From: Alisma plantago-aquatica
Lineage: Eukaryota; Streptophyta; Magnoliopsida; Alismatales; Alismataceae
Direction of reading: 5' to 3'
Length of the DNA stretch: 64,000 nt
Assembly: GCA_963693085.1 (NCBI GenBank)
Contig: OY856409.1
Coordinates: forward strand, 1,338,730,915-1,338,794,914
Shown: in pieces, positions 58,636-64,000 of the stretch
Layout: every line of letters begins with the position of its first letter
Numbering within the stretch: the stretch's first letter is position 1
The notes under the pieces: model-generated
The model's database searches: none
Seen by the model: only the letters and a program-made list of their open reading frames with translations
Told to the model about the DNA's origin: nothing
Position numbers and translations under genes: made by a program

Positions 58636-59988
58636 ATATTTGTAGATTTTAGGTCAATACCACATTGATTATTCAAAACCCTAGAAATTACTTTTTTCTT
58701 TATATATGATTTAGGTTATCAAAATCATGTCATATTTTAGGTTACCTTTTTTTCTGAACCCAAAACATATTTTATTATATTTTTCCGACTTATATATATT
58801 TAGTTATGAATTTTACAAGTTATCAACTTTTTAGGTGAATTCATTAAAATCACATATTTTCAACATTGGATTTAGGCCATAAGATATATCTTATTTTTTT
58901 GAATCCAAAGACTATTTATTTTTAATTTTTAGTTATATAGATAATTAGTTATCAATTTTCCAAAATTGACCAATTAGAAATTTCCACATCAACGTTAATC
59001 ATCGAGAGAGAGACAGAGATAGAGAGTGGGGCCGACTGGTGACTTGGCCCACTAAGAGGAGGTCAAGTCACCAAGTCACCACCACATCAATGCGCACAAC
59101 AAAGCAAGAGGGAGAAAGAAGCAAAAAGACAATTTTACCCTTGGGCTGAAAACAAATCAAAAGAGGAAACGAGGGGGGTAAACTTGAGAAAACACAGAGG
59201 TTATTCTCCTCTTGAGCAGGCCACGTCATGGCTATTCTCCATAGAACAACAGTCAGTGTAATATTTGGGTGATTTCACATAACACTACAATTCGACGAAA
59301 CAAGAACAAAGGAAGCAAGAGTAAGGTTCCACAAACTCACCTCACTGTTCAATTGAGTAGAAGAGATCACCGGGACCCTAACAAAAATGTTGCAAAGCCA
59401 CGACAGAAAAAATGCCTATTGAATGCCAAACTAGTGGGTGTGGAGAAATTGAGAGGAGAGGAGTTACAGGTGAAGGAAGTCGGAGGTCTGGGTGATGGTA
59501 TTTATAGATGTGGAGAGGTGCAGCGTGAAAGGGAATCAGGTGTGGTAACCATGATTTTGGGTTTCACAATAAGGAAGGTGGAAGATAGGGAAAATAGGGG
59601 TTGATGGGTTCAAATTATTCTCCCAATCTCAATAGAAGAAAAACCATGCGAAAAGATAGAGTAGGGAGGGATATTTGGCAAGTTTGAATTCTATTTACTG
59701 TACACGGCCTGGTCGGGCTCCTACTCGAGGTAGGAGATGACTCTGATGCCGTCCAAAGAAGATCCAATGGTGGTGAGAGTGAACCGCATCCAAAAACTAT
59801 GTGACATGTCAACCATAGGTGAAATCTGATTCAAAATTGTGACAAAATCAATTTCATTTAATAAAGTGTCATTGTATTTTATTCCCTTTCTCTTTCTTCT
59901 TTGAAGGGCACAAATAAATCCCAAATTAGATGAAATTTTGTGCAGAGGCTAATTAAAGCATGTAGGTTCCAATTATGCAACTAAATTT
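58636..59988. other. AT-rich spacer and a patch of undefined sequence
   Basis: 58690-58985 is very AT-rich. 58990-59240 has a GAGAGAGA run and a GC-richer segment. 59269-59604 holds a 111-codon plus-strand frame starting MISHNTTIRRNKNKGSKSK, rich in Arg, Lys and Glu, with no motif I recognise. A TATTTATAGATG at about 59500 is TATA-like but no gene can be tied to it. No supported gene. Confidence 0.35.
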
Positions 59989-60346
59989 TGTTGGTATGTA
60001 TGCCCTGAGAGCCAATCATGGGATGATTGGTGGGACACATTAAAATTGATTTGATAAACATCAAAGGAAAGCTTCCAATTCTTTCTGGTTCAGTCATATG
60101 AGATAGTGATAGAACAGATTGAATGTCTAGAGAATGACAATACTCAATGACGTATGCTTTCAGGTTAAGGACCTGAACGATGAGATCATACAGATGCTAA
60201 GAGTTTGTACATTCTTGTTTTGTCCCTAGTCGGATGTCATTGTGGAAGGTAGATAGACAACAATGACACATAAGACTAGATTGTGGTGTTGGTTGATGAC
60301 AGAATCTCATTAATCATGATATAGAGATAACAAACCAAACACATAG
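59989..60346 (+). mobile_element. Start of a copia-like LTR, plus orientation, cut by CACTA element 3
   Basis: It begins TGTTGGTATGTATGCCC. It matches the minus-strand start of the LTR at 54408-56442 over its whole length (shared CATTCTTATTTTGTCCCTAG-like and GTTGGTTGATGACAGA blocks). It is interrupted at 60347 by the CACTA terminus. The rest of this LTR should lie beyond the window on the far side of CACTA element 3. Confidence 0.65.
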
Positions 60347-60383
60347 CACTACTACAGAAATAGCATTCAGTGTCACTTTTCTG

Positions 60384-60789
60384 GGCGTCGGTTATTAAGG
60401 AAAACCGACGCCTAACATTTAAGGCGTCGGTTGTTTAAGCAACCCGACGTCTATATTCGAAGACCAGCCAGACACGGGTACCGCTTTGTATTAAGCGTCG
60501 GTTGTTTATAACAAACCGACGCGTAAAGTTGCCCGCGAAATCCATATTTCGATAAAAAAAAATAGTGTCATTTTCAGCGTCGGTTATATACGTAGAAACC
60601 GACGCCTATGTGCGATGAAAATTTGCGCAAAAAGTGTCACTTTCAGCGTCGGTTATCCTTGTATAACCGACGCTTAAAGTGGTTCCCGCCAAATAATTTC
60701 ATGAAAATATCGTCCAATTGGACGTCGGTTTTTTCAAACAACCGACGCTAAAGATGTTTAGGCGTCGGTTGTGTTAAAAAACTGACGCT
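60384..60789. repeat. Seven palindromic GCGTCGGTT...AACCGACGC subterminal repeats
   Basis: Units of 28-30 bases with inverted arms GCGTCGGTT and AACCGACGC around a short AT-rich loop occur at 60384-60412, 60423-60451, 60495-60522, 60577-60606, 60646-60673, 60721-60749 and 60761-60789. Several are preceded by GTGTCA.TTTCA. Arms are conserved while loops vary, as expected for binding sites of the element's own proteins. Confidence 0.92.
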
Positions 60790-61185
60790 ATTTGGGAACT
60801 TCATTACCCTTGATCGCCCGACTCTTCCCCTTTCTTCTGTTTCATTGCGAGCGATTTCCCTATTTCTCTGCTACCGCCGATTTCTCTCCGGCGATTTCTT
60901 CTTCAGCTCCCCTTCTCCGGCGCCCCCTTCTCCGCCACCACTCCTGCTCGCCGCCGCTCCTGCCTCCGTTGGACACCTGCTCGCCGCCGCTCCTGCTTGC
61001 CGACGATCCTACTCCTGTTGTTGCTCTGCGTCGCCGCCACCGCCGCCGCCTGCTCGCCGCCGCTCCTGCTTGCCGACGATCCTTGTCCTGCTGCTGCTCT
61101 GCGTCGCCACCGCCGCCGCCCGCTCCTTCCTCCTTGTTGCTGCTCTGCGTCTCCTTGCTCACGCCCTAACTCTGCTGCTCACAAG
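60790..61185 (+). promoter_or_regulatory. GC-rich leader exon of the CACTA element 3 gene
   Basis: This is a sharply GC-rich, CTCC/GCCGCC-rich block between the subterminal repeats and an AT-rich stretch. It ends CTCACAAG|GTACTA, a good splice donor, at about 61185. Frames across it are low-complexity (Ser, Pro, Arg, Leu) on both strands and probably not translated. A GC-rich 5' exon in this position is common in CACTA elements. A 73-bp tandem duplication lies inside. Confidence 0.55.
60979..61124 (+). repeat. 73-bp tandem duplication in the GC-rich leader
   Basis: GCTCGCCGCCGCTCCTGCTT begins at 60979 and again at 61052. The two 73-base units differ by a few bases. A shorter partial copy (GCTCGCCGCCGCTCCTGCCT) precedes them near 60947. 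Confidence 0.85.
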
Positions 61186-62323
61186 GTACTAGCATCAAAC
61201 CCTTCCTCTAGGTTGATGTATGAGCTATCTATCTAGGTTGATGTATGAGCTATCCCCTGTATTTTTTTTCCTGCTCTCTTTGTGTGTATGAGCCTGTTCC
61301 TTGGTTGTGTATGGTCTTGCTGTTTGGAGATGTTTTGATCCCATGTGTGGGATACTTTCTCCTTTTGTTCTTTACGTTTGGTCAGGTGTGTTGTCTGTAA
61401 ATGCCCAAAGTTTTTTTGGTATCAATAGTTGAGTGTTTTTCACAAAACAAAAGATGGAGAAGTTAAATGGATACAACTCTGTACATAGGTAGGTGTAGTT
61501 CTCTAGCTAATTACAATAAGAACATGACAATATGATAATAAACATCTACAACCTAATGCCACCTACCAAGACAGATACTAATACCACCTCCTCACCTATC
61601 AAAATCTTAAGGTTAGACATATAAAGGAGGAAGAGTTGTGAAACATGTGTACATGAATCTGAAGCCACTATACAAACACTGTTTGAGTGTTTAAGTATCA
61701 AGCATCGTTAGTCCAATACATAAGTACTAGAAGTATCCATGGGTTAAATAAGGTGAACTAGCTGTGTAATGTTAGGGTTTCTGTAGTAGTGGGTGCGCCT
61801 ACTACATTTGGGGGTGCGCCTTATACTATTTGAAATCCTTGATTTTATCTTCTATCCTAAATAAAATTAAGGGACCCATGATTAGAAAACAATTCCAAAC
61901 TTGGCACCCACACTAATTGGAAGGAAATAAAATATGATTATTGAAATGCACATTTGTGATGTGATACCTTTTTTAGGATGCATATATTAGATTCAACCTT
62001 TGAGACATCCTTTTATGAGTTCCAATACAACTAGGGTTTCATTTCATTGCCATTGTATGTATTATAATATTACATCTTTCACATAAAAATTAATTAAATT
62101 GAATCCTATTGGAACCCTAATTTAAATCCTAATTTGATTTAAACTTGTCCATTCTAGCATCCTAATTTGATTTGATTAAACCCTAACATTGTTTAAACCC
62201 TAACATCAATTGTGATGAAACCCTAACATGTACATATCTATTATTGTGTTTGTTGGCCTAGAAGCCCGTCCAAGATTGACTCATTAGGAGTAAATCTTGG
62301 ATAGTCCCCGGTTTGGGACTGTT

Positions 62324-62513
62324 CTTGAACACCTAATCTCACTTAGGATGTAAGTGTATAATGTGTATTGGGTTTTCAAGAAAATTTTGGTAGCATTTCC
62401 CTGTTTGTTCTCTAAGTGCATATGTACTTAGAGAACAACGGGGAAATGCTGCCGAAATTTTCTTGAAAACCCAATACACATTATACACTTACTAGTGAGA
62501 TTAGGTGTTCAAG
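62324..62513. repeat. Long hairpin in tandem unit 1
   Basis: The arms of about 93 bases pair with few mismatches, from CTTGAACACCTAATCTCAC on the left to GTGAGATTAGGTGTTCAAG on the right, with the tip at the palindrome TAAGTGCATATGTACTTA. The outer part contains a small asymmetry around CTTAGGATGTAAG versus CTTACTAGTGAG. Confidence 0.9.
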
Positions 62514-62772
62514 GATGGGATAGGTGGTGCACATTTATTATATATAAGAATGACATCACATGTGTTTGTTGGCCTAGAATGTGAACAATCATTGTTTTTT
62601 ATATTACTTGTACATTGGTATAAATTAGAATGAACAATCACTAAATTATATACTGTTTGTATGGAGTCCGACTTCATTGTAGATATCTATTATTGTGTTT
62701 GTTGGCCTAGAAACCCGTCCAAGATTGACTCATTAGGAGTAAATCTTGGATAGTCCCCGGTTTGGGACTGTT

Positions 62773-62962
62773 CTTGAACACCTAATCTCACTTAGGATGT
62801 AAGTGTATAATGTGTATTGGGTTTTCGAGAAAATTTTGGTAGCATTTCCTCGTTTGTTCTCTAAGTACATATGCACTTAGAGAACAGCGGGGAAATGCTG
62901 CCAAAATTTTCTCGAAAACCCAATACACATTATACACTTACTAGTGAGATTAGGTGTTCAAG
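62773..62962. repeat. Long hairpin in tandem unit 2
   Basis: Same structure as in unit 1, shifted by 449 bases. Substitutions include TTTTCGAGAAAA for TTTTCAAGAAAA, with the matching change CTCGAAAA on the opposite arm, so the stem pairing is maintained at that position. Confidence 0.9.
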
Positions 62963-63221
62963 GATGGGATAGGTGGTACACATTTATTATATATAAGAAT
63001 GACATCACATGTGTTTGTTGGCCTAGAATGTGAACAATCATTGTTTTTTATATTACTTGTACATTGGTATAAATTAGAATGAACAATCACTAAATTATAT
63101 ACTGTTTGTATGGAGTCCGGCTTCATTGTAGATATCTATTATTGTGTTTGTTGGCCTAGAAACCCGTCCAAGATTGACTCATTAGGAGTAAATCTTGGAT
63201 AGTCCCCGGTTTGGGACTGTT

Positions 63222-63411
63222 CTTGAACACCTAATCTCACTTAGGATGTAAGTGTATAATGTGTATTGGGTTTTCAAGAAAATTTTGGTAGCATTTCCCC
63301 GTTTGTTCTCTAAGTACATATGTACTTAGAGAACAGCGGGGAAATGCTGCCGAAATTTTCTTGAAAACCCAATACACATTATACACTTACTAGTGAGATT
63401 AGGTGTTCAAG
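63222..63411. repeat. Long hairpin in tandem unit 3
   Basis: Same structure as in units 1 and 2. The tip is a perfect palindrome, TAAGTACATATGTACTTA. Confidence 0.9.
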
Positions 63412-63469
63412 GATGGGATAGGTGGTACACATTTATTATATATAAGAATGACATCACATGTGTTTGTTG

Positions 63470-63527
63470 GCATTTCCCCGTTTGTTCTCTAAGTACATAT
63501 GTACTTAGAGAACAGCGGGGAAATGCT
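63470..63527. repeat. Short hairpin: stem-tip copy only
   Basis: This is a 58-bp inverted repeat, GCATTTCCCCGTTTGTTCTC paired with GAGAACAGCGGGGAAATGC, centred on AGTACATATGTACT. It equals only the inner part of the long hairpins, joined directly after TTTGTTGG, so the outer stem has been deleted or never existed here. Confidence 0.9.
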
Positions 63528-63589
63528 GCCTAATCTTTTCCTAATATATACTTGTTTCCTAATATATACTTGTTTTCTCTGATCATAGA

Positions 63590-64000
63590 ATGGATAGATC
63601 ATGGATGTCCATTCGTAATCGTTGCACCCCAGAGTTTATATCTGGTCTTGATCAGTTTATTAGATTTGCCGAGGAAAATAAGAAAAAACCTACAGATAGG
63701 TTCTACTGTCCATGTAGGCATTGCGGTAACAACTTGAAAGTCAACACTGGTGAGGAAATCAAAAGTCATGTCATGTGCAACGGGATTGTACAAGGCTATA
63801 CAGAATGGCACTGGCATGGAGAGATTTCAAAATCGAAACCAGTAGATGTCGATAGCAGTGCTTGGGTGGAAGAAGAAATTGCCTCCGATGACGTAAATGT
63901 GAACGAACCAGTTCCAGCAGACATCGTTGATGCGATGCTGGATAGTTGTAGGGTAGAGCACACCGATCCACCTCCTATCTTTACAAACATTGTGCATGAT
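63590..64000 (+). CDS. TNPD-type CACTA transposase, N-terminal part (partial, runs off window)
   Basis: The first 137 codons of a plant En/Spm-family transposase. The ATG at 63590 starts MDRSWMSIRNRCTPEFISGL, the hallmark of the transposase-associated domain (residues about 1-78). Next come FIRFAEENKKK, the FYCPCRHCGNN cysteine motif, a SHVMCNGIVQGYTEWHWHGE block with His and Cys ligands, and then an acidic stretch rich in Glu and Asp. In this family the domain precedes the catalytic DDE-type TNP region, which would be beyond the window. The frame is open to base 64000 with no stop or frameshift. The ATG follows two bases after a good splice acceptor, and the M-R-W-M-Y/S-type start is conserved in the family, which decides the start. 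The protein would act in the nucleus, binding element ends and catalysing excision and insertion. Confidence 0.93.
   Translation, partial: MDRSWMSIRNRCTPEFISGLDQFIRFAEENKKKPTDRFYCPCRHCGNNLKVNTGEEIKSHVMCNGIVQGYTEWHWHGEISKSKPVDVDSSAWVEEEIASDDVNVNEPVPADIVDAMLDSCRVEHTDPPPIFTNIVHD

Larger units (their letters stand above)
62238..63470. repeat. 449-bp tandem repeat, two complete copies and one partial
   Basis: CTATTATTGTGTTTGTTGGC begins units at 62238, 62687 and 63136, a period of exactly 449 bases. The third unit runs to TGTTTGTTGG at 63470 and then switches to a short hairpin. Copies differ at only a few positions, so the duplication is recent. Each unit includes a 190-bp near-perfect inverted repeat. 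Confidence 0.93.
61186..63588 (+). other. Presumed intron of the CACTA element 3 transposase gene
   Basis: This is AT-rich sequence between a donor-like AAG|GTACTA at 61185/61186 and an acceptor-like GATCATAG at 63581-63588, directly before the transposase start. It holds no gene. It contains a tandem array of hairpins from 62238 on. The splice sites are inferred from motif and position. Confidence 0.45.
60347..64000 (+). mobile_element. CACTA element 3, left end and first 3.65 kb (continues beyond window)
   Basis: It starts CACTACTACAGAAATAGC, a classic CACTA terminus, inserted in a copia-like LTR (TAG at 60344-60346 would be one copy of the 3-bp duplication; the other copy is outside). In order it contains seven palindromic subterminal repeats, a GC-rich leader exon, a long presumed intron with a 449-bp tandem hairpin array, and the start of a TNPD-type transposase frame open to the end of the window. 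It is the best candidate here for a recently active element. Confidence 0.9.

Noticed and set aside
59269..59604. 111-codon plus-strand frame as a host gene
   Set aside because: There is no recognisable motif, no clear promoter or splice context, and the flanks are repeats. Left as unassigned.
60792..61236. Ser/Pro/Arg/Leu-rich protein in the GC-rich block, with long frames on both strands
   Set aside because: Open frames in several frames at once are a result of GC-rich low complexity. A 73-bp duplication would disrupt any of them, and a splice donor follows. It is better read as a leader exon.
62238..63530. CRISPR-like array
   Set aside because: The repeats are 449 bp with large inverted repeats and no regular short repeat-spacer pattern, in a plant transposon context.
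1..64000. A novel host gene cluster or defence-type system
   Set aside because: Every protein motif recognised belongs to a transposable element or to captured gene debris. No set of intact host genes is present in the window.

Overview
This is plant nuclear DNA. It is AT-rich and intron-like, with no bacterial-style gene packing, and I see no intact host gene. Essentially everything recognisable is transposable-element DNA of plant families: Ty3/gypsy elements of the chromodomain (Tekay/Del-like) type with unusually long LTRs of about 4.3-4.5 kb, CACTA (En/Spm) DNA transposons, a Cassandra-type TRIM with a 5S rRNA-like LTR, a LINE remnant and copia-like LTRs. I cannot name the species.

Layout. 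At 1-4063 there is one 3.04-kb LTR of a minus-strand gypsy element. It has a primer-binding site on its left and a polypurine-like tract on its right. At 4064-4690 there is a Cassandra-like TRIM with one truncated LTR. From 4691 to about 7215 lies a plus-oriented fragment of a long gypsy LTR, and from about 7215 begins a minus-oriented LTR of the same family (the 'host LTR'). The host LTR is split into three pieces: about 7215-8529, 31274-31329 and 52216-54405.

Two large nests split the host LTR. Nest 1 is gypsy element 1 (8530-31273, 5-bp target duplication TTAAG). Its right LTR is interrupted by a 9384-bp CACTA element (20335-29718, target duplication TTT) that carries a frameshifted copy of a STOP1/ART1-like C2H2 zinc-finger gene. 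Nest 2 is a 20.9-kb CACTA element (31330-52212, target duplication CAT). It was invaded by gypsy element 2 (33413-44460, target duplication GTAAT), by a solo LTR (45949-48339, apparent target duplication ACAAC) and by, or it carries, a LINE reverse-transcriptase fragment (49320-50440).

Right of the host LTR come a copia-like LTR (54408-56442), undefined repeats, a truncated relative of the solo LTR (about 57460-58635), AT-rich sequence, and an opposite-facing start of the same copia-like LTR (59989-60346). That last piece is cut by a third CACTA element, which starts at 60347 and leaves the window. This third element has seven palindromic subterminal repeats, a GC-rich leader with a probable splice donor, a 449-bp tandem array of large hairpins in the presumed intron, and the start of a TNPD-type transposase that is open to the window edge. 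It is the only transposase frame in the window that looks undamaged.

The gag-pol genes of both gypsy elements lie on the minus strand and carry stops, frameshifts and, in element 1, lost integrase catalytic residues. Boundaries were read by eye from target duplications, terminal motifs and LTR-LTR comparison. Boundaries without a target duplication are approximate.
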